The position numbers were made by a program, and so were the translations under genes. DNA of 64,000 nt from Micropterus salmoides (taxonomy: Eukaryota; Chordata; Actinopteri; Centrarchiformes; Centrarchidae). Location: positions 11,253,742 to 11,317,741 of the forward strand of contig NW_024040041.1 in assembly GCF_014851395.1 (NCBI RefSeq), given 5' to 3'. The notes under the pieces are model-generated. The model made no database searches and was not told the origin of the DNA. It saw nothing but the letters and a program-made list of their open reading frames with translations. Position 1 is the stretch's first letter. The number at the start of each line of letters is the position of its first letter. Shown one piece after another: positions 14,130 through 27,700 of this stretch.

Positions 14130-15028
14130 AGTTCTGTGCATATCTGTGAAACTCATGACCGGAGGAGAATAAACCGTTGTAGTGTTCAAAATAAATACTG
14201 TGGCTCACATGTCAGAACAGAGTTTAACCAAGCGTGTTTCAGTCAGAGGGCCACAAAATCTGCCCAATCCAAGAGAATTTAGTTTTGTAGATGGACTGTA
14301 ACCGTGTTCTTTTAGCTTGAAATAATCCCATACTTTAGACATTTCTTGTTCATCCCTTACAGTTTTCGCTCTTCCTCCACTTTGCATACAGCGCCATCAT
14401 AATCATGTTGCGTTCACACAGCGTAAGTGCGATGTGATGGAAATGTCCGTGTGAAACACTGCTATAGTTATATGGATTAAACAAGCTGCGATGCAAAGAA
14501 TTTGCGTCAATGCATTTTAGACTAATCGGATAGTTTCAGCCCTGTGTTCGACTAGTTTAGTATTTAAATTACTCCCAATTCACTGAAGTTTTTTTTTTTT
14601 TTTTATTAACCAGGTGATTTACTGTCAAGCATATGCAGTATGTGTGCACACCAAAATAAAACTGAATACAGTTTTCACATTGTAAATCATTTAATTCAAA
14701 GTAACACTACATTTTGGTTCAAAGGGAGATTCAGCCTCAAACCCTTCTATTGCAGATAGCTCAGATAATCAAGGGAAATCTTGTACATACAGCTGTCGCT
14801 ACTACTTTTCAGATTATTTACCTTTCATGTCAAATCTTAAACTTGTGAAATACAATACACTGGTTTGTCACCAGGGAACTGCCTTCACCTAGCTTTAACA
14901 GAAGAATATCCATCCTAAAATGTAGCAGAGTGAATTCTTCTCACTTTAAATATCCAAATTAAAAGGATGTAAGTGGTCACAGTTGTTGACCAAGAAACAG
15001 ACAGGGAGAAAGAACGACTCCAGGAGGC
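14130..15028. other. Space between convergent genes
   Basis: About 0.9 kb between the last ndufab1 poly(A) signal and the tnrc6a poly(A) signal. AT-rich with a T run at 14589-14604. No gene or structured element was recognised. Confidence 0.5.
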
Positions 15029-15029
15029 A

Positions 15030-18000
15030 ATCACTGAGTCATTGTTAGTCTTTTATTGAGGGTTGTACCCAAGTTTTACAGCTTTGTATGAAGGCTGTGG
15101 GAGCCAGAGGGTTACAAACAGTAATCAGTATACGAGTACAACCAACAGAAGACCTACTACCTACTACTCTACAACCTTAGTACAGATTCTCTTAAGAGCA
15201 CTAAAATCCGGAAAAATAAGGAGAAAAAAAAAAATACAGAACAAACCAAGCAACAAAAGGAAGGAAAATAAAAAGATTAAATGAAACCAAACAAATAGAC
15301 AGCATCAGAGGAGACATTCATTATTAGAGCACACTGGAGTTGGTTTTCTATACCTTGTATGATCAGGCGACTTAGTTTTTTTAATCAATTTTTAATACCC
15401 ATACAAATAAAGATTGTCCTTCAAAAAGTGCAGTTTCCCCCCAAAGTTTAAGATAAAATCCTTTGATGACCCGAGGAAGACGTTTGAAAATAAAAAGGTA
15501 CTTCCTGTTTTTGTAAGAGAGGAAGACATCCTCTCGTTGATTATAGACATTGTACGTTTATATTCTCATATATATATATTATATATAGTTTCAACAGTCT
15601 CCCAAAGCAATGTGCATAATAGGTTTACAGGTGATCCAACTACACACTGTGGATTGATAGAATCTCTATAAAAAAACATTGTAGTTGTGTAAAATTTGCA
15701 GTTTCACCGGCCTCACTTCCCTCGGCGTGTCGAGGAGGTGACAAGCTGTGAAAATAAAGAAATGGACTTTGCAAATCTTAACCTGTCCTCCTCTCCTGCT
15801 ACAACTGGCCCGACGGTTGCTAGGTAATAAGGTTTTTTTCAGTTCATTATTATTATTATTATTATTAGAAGTAGTAGTACTAGTAGTACGATTCAACGAT
15901 GGCACAACATGTTTTGAGGAATATTATTGGGAATCCCGTCTCAGCTGTGTTTTTAAAACATTTTTGGGATTTTTTATTTATTTATAGAAAGCAAAAAACC
16001 CAAGGTGGACATGGAAGCCTGGGTTCAACACTCCACTGCATAGTCTCTCTGAGCGACACCCACCCAACCCCTCTGTACGGTTCCCACCCACCCCCCACCC
16101 CGATAGCCCGCCCGCCCCACCCACCCACATCTTTGTGCTGGTTAGACTAAAGCTTTTCAGGGTTTGTTTTTGTGTATTCATACTAAATGTAAAATGACAA
16201 AAAAACAGCAGATTCTCACAGTTTTTGTGTTTGTTTTTTTAAACTTTTGTTTGTTTTTTGTGGTTTTTATAGTTTTTGTGTCAAAAAAAAAAAAAAAGCC
16301 TTTGCGCTTTTGATCGACAGTAGGAGCCGTTTGTGTGTTATGATATAATATAGCATTTGCTCACAGGATAGTTAAGTCAAGAGAAAAACAAAGAGTCACA
16401 TTATTTTTCTTAAACATTAAAACGTAGTAGAGTATCACCAGCCAGCTTCCCTCCTCTCCTACCCTCTTTCCTTCCTTCCTTCTTTCCTCCCCTCGACTGG
16501 CCCTGTCGGGAAGCTGCTTGGCAGCCCTGGGGATTGTACATTGCTCATGGTGGTTTTGACTTACTGAAAATGTTTTCCTCACATCATCTTTTTGCAAATT
16601 ACATTTTTTCTTCAAGCATTTAACATTGTCCAGCTTTTTAAATACACATACACAAAAAAAATAAAATCAATCCCTTTCCTTCCCTCTCACCCTCCCCTCC
16701 TTAATTTGGCATGATAATGTGTTCAAATACAAACACACTGTACGAGACTGGGTTTTTGCATCTTCCCACAACACACACAGACACACACAGACATACTAAC
16801 AGTAGATTGGACGAGATAGAAACAGAACTAGAATAAGCTGAGACCCAGAACAGTAACATTAACATCAATGAGAGGAGTTTTACAGACGTTGCTTGTCCCT
16901 TCTCTAACAGCAGAGCAATGCTGCCTCCTGCGCTGCTGATCAGGGGTCAGCTTTTGTCCCACCAAGGGGGGACAAAACTGCTCCCAGGTCAGCGCTAGGA
17001 GAGAAGCATCGACAAAATTAGAATGAACGAAGTGTAAAATAATTTCAGCAAAAGCGTAAAGGGAATACTATTTTGACTAGACTATTTAGAGTTCACTTGC
17101 CCCAGACCTCCTGTCAGTTTTGCGTTTCCTCTCCTGTAGTTAAGCTTAGGAGTTGGAGAGGGGGAGCTGATCCTGGATAAGCCGGCAAAGAGGCAAGTGG
17201 AACTCCGTGTCCCTGAAAAGCCAGGAAGAGCCAGCCAATCACAAGCCACATCCCCTTGCCTGAGTCACTACGGGGCCAACAACAAGCCTCGCCTCCTTTC
17301 AGTCAAGCTACAGACACGAGCATCTCCACCGCAACAGCCACCGACAACCGGGCGCATTTAAAACAGTAGTTGAATTTGAAATCAAACACAAAGACAATGA
17401 GCAGCGGTTGCTTTGCTTGATTTTTCCTTGCGGTGGTTCCATGTTTGAGGCAGATCGAGGCACCGGCCGTCGTTTTTTTTTACTTTTTAAACCGTTTTCA
17501 GCTACATTCTGGCTCAGTTCGGCGGCTTGGCGACTTCACCGCTCTGACCGGCCAGCCCAGTGAACAGGGAGAGGTAAACCTGGAGGACGACGACAAACCC
17601 CCGCCCCTTCTCTCACTCCCTCACTGGCACCAACAAAGCACCATCTTCTCTAGTCACAGCACACACACACACACACACACACACATACCCCTGTCACAAT
17701 ACTCACACAAACGCACTTTCTCCTTTAGACAGACCTGAAAACCAAACACTGCCACCGTTAACTGTGTGTCTGACTGTCCGTCACGGCTTTGCTCTCTGCT
17801 CGTTCGGCCTTTCCTCTAATCCACCCAAGTGCAAAATCCAAGGCTCCTCAGTTCAATTTGTCAATTTAAGTTAACTCAAAAACAAATGACAAACATGGTT
17901 CAGATGTTCCACTTGAAAACATTTGTTAAACAAGACAAAAATCAAATAATATATATATAGTTTAAGCAAAGATCTGGAATTAAGTAAACTAATCTTTTTT

Positions 18001-18189
18001 AATTATTTGGTAGAAAGCAGTTCAATACTGGCACACACCACTGTCAAGTCTGGCTAATACTCAAGGTTCTGTCTCGCTACGTATGCTTTGAAGTGTTAAA
18101 TATTCACGGCTAAACTTAAAAACACAACTAAAGCCAACATTTAGAGTACTTCTGAAATAAAAACCTATATTGGAGGGGGAAAACACATG

Positions 18190-18220
<31 letters not shown>

Positions 18221-20021
18221 CCCACAGGCTTAACAGAGTAATTACACGGTGATGAAAAGAAATTAAGGTCCATGGCTTCGCTAATGCTGACTTCTCGTTC
18301 ACACACTTTCTGAAGCGTTTGTTTTTCCCCGGATATTGTGCATCGTAGTAACTAAACAATCACTGGTAGATGGGTGCATCTATTATTCACATGTGGATTT
18401 TTGTCGACAAACACCACTGGTGGATTTACATTCACGCTGTTCTCACACACAAACGACGCCCTTCCCTCCCACAATCAAACACCTTCCCCTCCAGCGCTAG
18501 AATGCACAACTGCCGGCATCCTAATACACACACACACACACGATTCATCAGGTCAAGAACTTTAGATGAGTCCCCCCCACCCCACCCCCGCCCAAAGGAA
18601 AAAGAAACAGTACAACAATACAATCATATTCTATTTGTAAACAGGTAGAAGCCACTTGACTTGTTGTTGCATCTTCGGACACAATTAGGATCAAGGCAAT
18701 GAAATGTGGACGACTTTTGCACTGTTAAAATAGTATCTTCAATCAAAACAAGATTTTTTTTTAAAGTTTCTCTTTCCTTTTTTCAAAACACCATCTGTGG
18801 CAATGAGAGTGATTAAAAAACAAGAAAAAAAGCAAGTAATATTTCGCATTTTTTTGTACTTAATGAAACACTTAACATTTTGAGTCATGGGAAAAAAAAA
18901 TAAAAATAAAAAAAAAAAACACCTCTCGGTAGGCCGTGTGAGAGGCTACAGTATGCATAGATACAGATTCGCCTTTCTCTTGGTTTATAAGTCTGACAAG
19001 ACAGAACATTTTCCACTGACAGTCACACACACACACACACACACACACTCCCCCCCACTTTTGATTTTTACATCAGTGGAGTGGAGGACTGGAGGAGAGG
19101 AGGAAGAGGAGGAGAGAGGGAGCGTAGGGGTTTCTACAGCCCGTCCTCCACCCCCTCATGTTAGGGCCCCCCCCCCTCCCACCTCAAAAGACAGCATATT
19201 GAAAGCAGTGTGTTGAGCTTCTCCAGCTTAAAGCAGTTATTTGGCAGAGAAAAAAAAAACAACTGACAGACCTATACATAGTTTTCAGTGCTAGAAGTTG
19301 GATTATCCTTTCCTACAAGGAGTAGTAGTTTTTTTAATTCACCTACAAGGGGGGAAAACTGGCTTGATTTCCTGAGAACCATTGCTGGTTATTTAGCAGA
19401 CAAAGAGGAATAGTTCAAATAACCAACGCCATGGCCAAAAACACTGATCCGAATTCCCAGAGTTACAAAGCATCGTCTTCATCCTCAATAAGAGTTTGAT
19501 TTTTTCTTGTTTTTCTATTTGTTTTATACATTTTTTAAAGTAATTTTTTATTCTTTTTTAATTTTTTTGTGCATTTTCTATTTTATTCCATCTTCTCTTT
19601 AAAATGAAGAATGAACACACGTTCCGCCTCCTAAGTCTTGTAAACAAGAGGTTACAGTGTGGCACCTCCAAAACATTGAAAGCCTATTCTGAAAGTGCTG
19701 TTCCCCCTCCCCTGCCCACTAGGGGGCTAATGGGAAGGCTTGCTAGATAGGCCCCGCCTCCCACTGTAAGGTGGGCGGGGCTTGCTAGTCCCAGCTGCGG
19801 CTACAGTCCTTAGCACTGCAGAGCTCAACGTTCTTTAGTTTTAAAACAAAATTGGTGCAATACTTTTTAATGTCACTTTTACTATCACCAGATAATCCTC
19901 CTAAGTCAGCTTTTATTCTTCTTAAACTATCTGTTGATCTTGAACTCCACGACAACGCAGTAAGGTAGGCGTGCCAAGGCAGAGAGGAGCGCACACATAC
20001 TCATTCACGCACACATGCGCG

Positions 20022-20054
<33 letters not shown>

Positions 20055-20320
20055 AAAGTACTTCCACACACAAGTGCGCGTGCACACACATACACACATA
20101 CGGTAAGGACCTCAATGAGTAAACAGCTACACTGGAAAAACTGGCTGCTCCCTCTATATTGCAGATTATATATACTGAGAAAAAACCACATTCAGTGCAA
20201 AGTTAAAAAAGCTCATACTCCAACATTGTCAGCAAACAAATGCAAAAACAAAAAGAGAACGTTAAAAATGAAAAGTATTGGAATTCAAATAAACATGACG
20301 AATGAAACAAACAAACAAAA

Positions 20321-20351
<31 letters not shown>

Positions 20352-20684
20352 TAATAATGAGCTCGATTGAAGCTTTTTTCGGTCTGAAAGAGCACTACCT
20401 GGAAGCAAATATCCATCCGTTCACATTATAGAATTGGCCTGCATGATTCAAGTATTCCGACTGATATGTTTTTGGGCTAAAACAAAGTGGACATATGTGC
20501 AGAGAGAGAAACGTAACTTGTTTTCCACAGGGGAGACCCCGTTTTGTTGAATATCTTGTAAGTAAGAAAGAGTCCAACTAGTGCCATTGCGTTTACCTAC
20601 TTCCCCCCCCCCACCATTTTCTTCTGCTGATTATTGATAATTCTTTACTGACCCTTCCCTCAGCCTGTTTGATTGGCAGGCGGT
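15030..20684 (-). other. tnrc6a: tnrc6a 3' UTR
   Basis: About 5.65 kb between the tnrc6a stop and the best distal poly(A) signal. There is no convincing coding sequence on either strand. It carries CA tracts (UG in the mRNA) at 17660-17685, 18190-18221, 18529-18540, 19023-19049 and 20030-20055, and a TA tract at 20328-20353. Other minus-strand AATAAA hexamers at about 15975, 19546 and 19913 could give shorter forms. Long 3' UTRs are usual for TNRC6 genes. The exact end here is inferred. Confidence 0.6.
15052..15057 (-). terminator. tnrc6a: Distal poly(A) signal for tnrc6a
   Basis: The plus-strand TTTATT is AATAAA in the tnrc6a direction (context CCTCAATAAAAGAC). Cleavage would fall near 15030. 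Confidence 0.5.
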
Positions 20685-23600
20685 TCACATGGAGTCCGCA
20701 CCCCCGTTCAGGTGATCCACTGGGAGGAAAGAGCTGATTGGAGAGGGGCTGCTGATCCTCCCCGCCTCGGTGCCACTGGGGCTCCCCCACAGGCTACTGG
20801 AATAGTTGGGCCCGCCCCAGAGGGAGGAGCTGTGGAGATCGCTGCTGTTCCACTGGTTAGGTTCAGGAGCGCGGCTGGGAAAGGGGTGAGACTGATCCAT
20901 TCTGCTCTGAGAGGAGCCAATGGCCTGCCAACCGGAGGAGGGAGTGGCCAATGACTGCCCTTGTGCAAAGAAACGGTTGATTTCCTCCTCGCTGGCAAAC
21001 TCAGCCAGAATAGTAGTGTTCCCCAAAACACACCTGCAGAAAGACAACAAGTAAGACACAAAGTGTTGGACTGAGTCCCAAACATTTCCAATCAGTAGGT
21101 TTATATGCACACAAGACACCAGTTATTCAGAGAAATCGGGTTACGCAGGAAATCGGAGAACATGTTTACATGTACTATAGGTTTAACAAACTATGACAAA
21201 CCCTGAACTCAGAGTTGATGAACCCTGAAATGGAAACTCTGAGTTTCCACATCCAGAACAGCTAATCAGAGTCCGTTCAATCAAGTATTGTGTATTTTCT
21301 CTGTTGTGTGAGCGAACACAAGAGTTTTATTCAGTGATGTCTGTTAATTCAGTTCAATTAATAATGGTTTACCAGACTTACATATTTCCTTAATGGATGA
21401 TGAAGTGGCGGTCTTTGATCCACTATATTTTAAATATATTTGTTAACCTTTAATATGAAATCTATACAATTAAAACAGTTGCTGAAATGCTTTTAAAAAC
21501 ACTGTCAGACTATCCGCAGTCCATTTAAAAAAACCTCACTTTTAATTACATTTTGCAGCTGCACCACAGAGCTTCAAACCTTCTGGTCAATATTTACATT
21601 TCTCCCCCTACTTCTGACCTTATTTTGGGAGCATGACTTAACTATTATACACTGCTTCCTGATTGTATTTGCGTTTTTTTTGTGTGTGTATGAGTGTGTC
21701 ATAGGATTAGTGAGAACACAGGTTTTCCTAAATTTAAAAAATGACTTTCACTTGGGACCTAATTATTTAAAATAACATGTAATGATTTCTCCACTTCTCC
21801 CACTGGGTCAATTACAAAGCAAGTGCTTTAATACAGAAATTAAGAAGTATGTTTGTGTGTGTGCCTGATGTTCTTACATGTGCAGGCTCTTCTGGGCCTT
21901 GGCGGCCTCATCCTTGGAGCTGTAGCATACCACAGCGTTACCGTGCGGCAGGTTGAGGTGGAATGTGATCAGAGGGCCATGTTGCATGCACAAGGTCCTC
22001 AGGGTAGAGCCGTCAATCTGTGAGACAAATAGAAAACACACACAGACGGCATACACGGGGACAGCTGTTAAGCAACTACGGACAAATTCCATGCACAAAC
22101 AATTCCCCCAAGTTGTCAGTTCGCTAAATATGAACAGACAACAACAAGGTGCAAATTGGGAGGCGTTATCTCAGGCAACCCTGGATCCAGAAGTGAAAAT
22201 CCCATTAATTCTATACATAGAAAATGTTATCATTATAAATGTTCTTAACTGCAATGCAGAAGCATTTTGAAGCATTTTGAATTTGCTACCTTTCTGATTC
22301 ATGCCTGACTAGCTTCTCCCCCACAGCAACAGCGGTTGCGGCTCATGGACAGTGCAGTATTTTGAGCCATCTGCCATGCCAAAATAACAGGCAATATATG
22401 ATTTCTGAGAAACAATGTTGAAATAAGTAAAACTGGTGTCCATGACAAACTTATGATTCAGGGTTTGACTGTGCGAAGGCTTTTAGTTATTCTCTATTGA
22501 TATTCATGGACAAATGATTACACTAATAATGGTGTGATTGTTAAATTATCCAGGAGAGTCCCATGTTTCTGTTAAGTAACAATGATGATATGGTTTGGTA
22601 AGAAGAAATGTGAACAAGAATACAGAATGAGTTCCCCTCCAGAACCAGCGGCCCCTCCCACTTTGCAACTCCACATAGGATGACAACAACAAAACACAGA
22701 TTAAAATGTTCCATTTATGTCCGTGCGAGTACCTGAGGTGTGAGATTTTTCAGAACAAGCCATTGGGTTCTCCCTGAGCTGCTGCTGTCACCCCAACTGG
22801 AACCTGCCAACACACACAGAGCAGAATCATAAATCAGCCAATATAAAGAGCATTTTAGGTCAAATGAATGAGTTCGAGTAGACGTGTCCTCCAGCCAATG
22901 ACATGGATGAAGTAACTGTCTTCTACTTAGAGTAGTACATCCTGCTTCTCTACATCACCTACAACGTTCAACTATGAGGGATCCAAACGGATAGTGTTGG
23001 AGGGTGTATTATCGAAAACAACTATGTTAAAACATTAAAATGATAAAGACTTATTCAAGGCAGCATCCAATTAGACTTGGAAAACAAGTCTACTTACAAT
23101 CAGTCAGAACTTTATTTTTCTTGTCTGTGCAGAAGTTAAGAACCTGCAACGGCAGCCGACAGTAAAATTAAATCTGAATCTTTTTTCTGATTGCATCAAA
23201 CTAAGTCTGGTAAATCTGGAGCATACACTACATATGCATACCAATTTAGTGTGATTTGTAACACAAAAATGTTGAAACAAACTTCCATTTTCTGTCTTTG
23301 ATAGTTTCTTCCTCACATGATGATCAAAACCTAAACAAATCCTAGTTATTCAGACATTGCCTCAGTTCTTATAGTAAACGTGCGTCTCCCTCTGCTCTCA
23401 CCAGGTGTGTATCTGGACTCGGAGGAGCCCCACCCCCCCAGCCTCAGGGCAGAGCCGTCCCAGCCGGAGGAGGCAGGGCTGGGCTTCTGGCTGGTGAGGC
23501 CAGGTGGTGGTCTGGAGGGGGCCGCCACAGACATGGCCTTGGGAGGCAGGGGGACCTTCCACAGCTCATGAGCCAGGGAGGAGTTGGACACAGAACCGCC

Positions 23601-24668
23601 GCCGGGAGACCACTTTGACTCACTGGGTCTGGCTGCAAGGACAGGGTAGAGCAAAGTGAATCCTCCATTTTCACAGATCTACTGGCAGTCTCTCAAAACA
23701 TTTGTCTTATTATCCAACAGCAAGAATATAAAAAAACAAACAAAGAACACAGAACCAAAGCATTGTGAAGGATAAGATGGCAAAGGCGCAAGTACAAAAC
23801 AGGAACGCATACCTGAAGTGCTTTGTGCTGTACTGGTGAGGGAACCGCTGTGGCTGGAGGCACGAATGGATGACCAGGCACTGTTAGAAGGCATCGTGGT
23901 GTTCAGTGATGAGGATGGCCCTGGGAAACAAAAAGAAGGGTTACCGTCTGTGAGAGTGTGTTCAATAGCATTTCTGTCAAATCTGCATCAAACATCAAAT
24001 CAGCTCATTAAACCTGAATGCTCTCAAATATTTAATCTACTTCAGGTTTAGCTTTTAACATTTTTTACTAACAGAAAAAATACAAATAATAATATTTTGA
24101 AACTCAAACTAATTCAGCTGAGATCTGTGAGAATTCTTGGCTCAGAAAGCAGAAAGACTGCAAATCTAAACCCAAATAATGTCGACCACCTGCAGCTACC
24201 TGATAACGAGACTGCAACTAACAATTTAATAAAAAATTAGTTTAATACAAAATGATAAGCTTATACGACTTAAAATTTCAATTATTTCAGCAGAGTCAAC
24301 ACCCACAAAAAGGCAGCTCAGTTCACAGTGGTGCTTCACTAATAAACCAGCTTTTGCAGAGCGCAGACACTAAAATCTGCTTGTGACCTCCGACTGTAGT
24401 TGGCTTAAAATGAAACACTTTCTAAAATTTTACACATCATTCTTTGCTGATAAAAAGACACGTAATGGAGTTGGCTATGAGAACTTAACCTAAGTTTCTG
24501 TTTATGACCGTGTGTGGCCTACCGTTGTTCCTGTCCCTGAGGTGGTCTGTGTCACGGACGGTGTTGATGGAGAGGTTGTTGATGACACTGCCGGGGGTCA
24601 CATAGGGGTCAGTCTCAGGGTCAATGTTGGGGTAACCTTTCCAAGGCTCCCCGGGCCGGAACTCTGTA

Positions 24669-24710
<42 letters not shown>

Positions 24711-27700
24711 AAACAATCAGTTGTTTTCAGTGCAAACCTTTTGTTTTGTTTGTTTGTGAATTGGAAAGCATGTGTACCTGGGGGCCAGGTGACAGTGTTT
24801 CCATGGGGCGGGGGGGAGTTGGCACGGGGTGGCCAGCCATCACCCACCGAGCCCATTGATTGGCCGGGAGGACTCAGGGGAGATGGGCCAGGAGACAGGA
24901 AGTCATAGAAGGGAGAGTCCTCCAGACGCAGCCCAGACGACATAGCACCTGTGGGACAAACACACACACAAACGTAAGCGCACAATTGCACAGACGAAAA
25001 CTCATTGCTTTGGTGAGACTACTGTACGGGCAGAAAAATATAATTTCAATGGCACCAGCTGCTTCTATATTTCCAAAATCTATCATCTAACATTCGTTTA
25101 GAATAAATAAGCCACAGGGACTGGTTTGTCCAGCATTTAGTGGATGGCTTATGTTTAACTGAAACATCAAATGTACAGAAACGTGTTCAATGATGACCTC
25201 CACCCACTTTTTTCGTGTTTTCCCCATTTACAGTACTTTGACTTTGTAGGGCAACTTTGTTTGTGGTAGTCCATACTGCAGAAGTACATGTTCACCTCTC
25301 CTAGACTGACAATCATTGCATACACAACTCTGCACTGTCAAAAACCCAGAATCTTCTGTACCAGGTTTGCTGTTCTGCTCCAGAGGGTCAGTAGCCCAAA
25401 GTTTCTTCAGTCTGGACTGGGGCGGCTCTTTGTAGCTCACAGCTCCGCCACCACTACCACCACCAACACCCATGTCCAGGGATACATTCAGGTTAGAGTT
25501 CAAGCCTGATGGGAGGGATGGAGGAAGAGAGAAAACAGTAGAGAGAAGAAATTTAGGCATTAAAATCTCCATCTAGAGGATTAAATTCGCGGTTGGTCTG
25601 AAAGCACCATAATAGAGGCTAACGTACTTAAAGGGAAGTTGCTGAAGGATCCGAGAGCAGCAGCATCCTTCTGCATCTCAGGGGTATTGTGGGACAAGTA
25701 GTTATCCAGGTACGGTTTGTGGGACGGGGCCTGTTTCAACAGGGTGGGGTCCAGGTGCCGTGGCGGCTGCATCATTGATGGAGACGAACCAATAGGACGT
25801 GTCTAAGGACAGGAGGAAGGAAGTTAGAGAAACCAATCAATGAGACCATGGAGATGCTACCGTTTCATGAAACACAAACTCTTCATGGTGTAATAAAGAG
25901 AGAGACACACACACACACACACACACACACACCTGTTCAGTCTGTCGTCCCACGGGCATGGCTCTCTGGCTCTGAGCTTTCTGTTGCTGTTGTTGCTGCT
26001 GCTGCTGCTGGAGGAGAAGACGCTGCAGACAAACAAGAAGACAAATTTTAATAAAAGCAGGTGGCTGATGTTTTTGTCTCTCAGATTAAGTTTTTCAAAC
26101 ATTTACTACACAATACTGTATACTTCAGTACATTTGTAGAAAGAGTAATACAGCTACAATATGTAAGCCAGTGACAATTCTTCAAAGGAACATTGAAATA
26201 CAAGGTTCACTGGCTACATGCATTTGAGTGCAGATGCATGAAACTTTTTCTATTCCTGTATTGAAGTTTTCAGTTCAAGAAATTATATTTAGTCATGTGT
26301 ATGTGGCATGTATTTTGACTGCGATTTAGTGACATTTCATTCAACTACATCAGGTTCTCCCTTGTGTTGAGGAAATTAAGTATTTTACTCTTAACAAAAA
26401 TCTATTGGGGAAAGAACTGCAACGCAGAAAAACTCGTTCTTACACAGACACAGTTTCAGTGCCTGATAGTAAATCTTTGTTGTTTACACATTGCTCTGAT
26501 TAACATTAGATGCCCAGCGCAAAGACACACTGTACATAAATAAATAAAAACCATGCAGAAAAACATTTTCTCCATGCCAGTAAGTATGTGTGTTCATGTT
26601 TCCATTACTCTACCTGTAATTGGTTGATCTGGTTGAGCTGTGACAGCTGGTTGAGCTGGGAGAGTTGGTTGAGCACAGCCACCTGCTGAGGGCCAAACAG
26701 AGGGTTCAGACCTCCGTTACCTCCTGGGTACTTCAACAGGGATGGAGGGACCTGAACACAAACAAGATTTGGGTTTCAGTTTTATTGAGTTAGATGTTAA
26801 ACAACATATCAAACCATGGGGAAAAAAGGGCAGTGATCATATTTAGTAAATTTGGTTGACAATGTTAAGTGAAAACTATTGATACTTTAGTATTATTTGG
26901 TTATTTGGTAAGACCAGACGCAACGTGCATGAGAGAATTATTCAATGTGCGATAACATTGTTATATTTTGAGATGACATATGACTTAAATAAATAAACAT
27001 ATATTGAAGTGTGCATATTAACTGCCTGGTTGTTTTTAAATTCATTATAGGATTAAAATTTAATATTTTAAATACAGCTACATGTTTCTAGAGCAGCAAT
27101 ATTAATGTTTACAAAAGCAAAGTCGCTATATATAAACTCAATATCTGACATCACAATACTGAGTGACATTTAGAAGCAATAAAAACTCAGACCAGTCTGC
27201 ATCAGTCCCTCCTCCTCCTCCTCCCCTCTGCTGTTATTCACTGCCTGCGGGTAACGTTACCTGGTAGAATTAGGAGTGGCTGGTTTGTCTCAGCCAGCAG
27301 CTGAGTTTTTAACAATGTGTCAGATTTTAAGACTACAAACCAGTCTATGCTCCAGACAGACAGCTTTCTATTTAGCTTGTTGTAACACTTGGCTAACTGC
27401 CAAGCTAATGTTGGCTGTGCTTGTAAAAGATGACTGAGGACAGAGCAGTTTAAATGAATCCTTTCTTCATGTTTACCTTACAGACAGGTGAAGGTTTCAT
27501 TGCACGTATTTACAGTAACAAGCGTAGCTGTCGTCAACACAAGTAGTTTGGAGCCAACCAGTCTCTGACGGACGGACACTCAACAACGTGCTGCTCCGTG
27601 AGCTCTCTGAACTGGAAACAGCTTCACTGCAGCACAGCTGCTGTCCACGAATATGTGAAGCAGCACATATGAAACGAAAGTGTCCTGTAGCACTTTGTCT

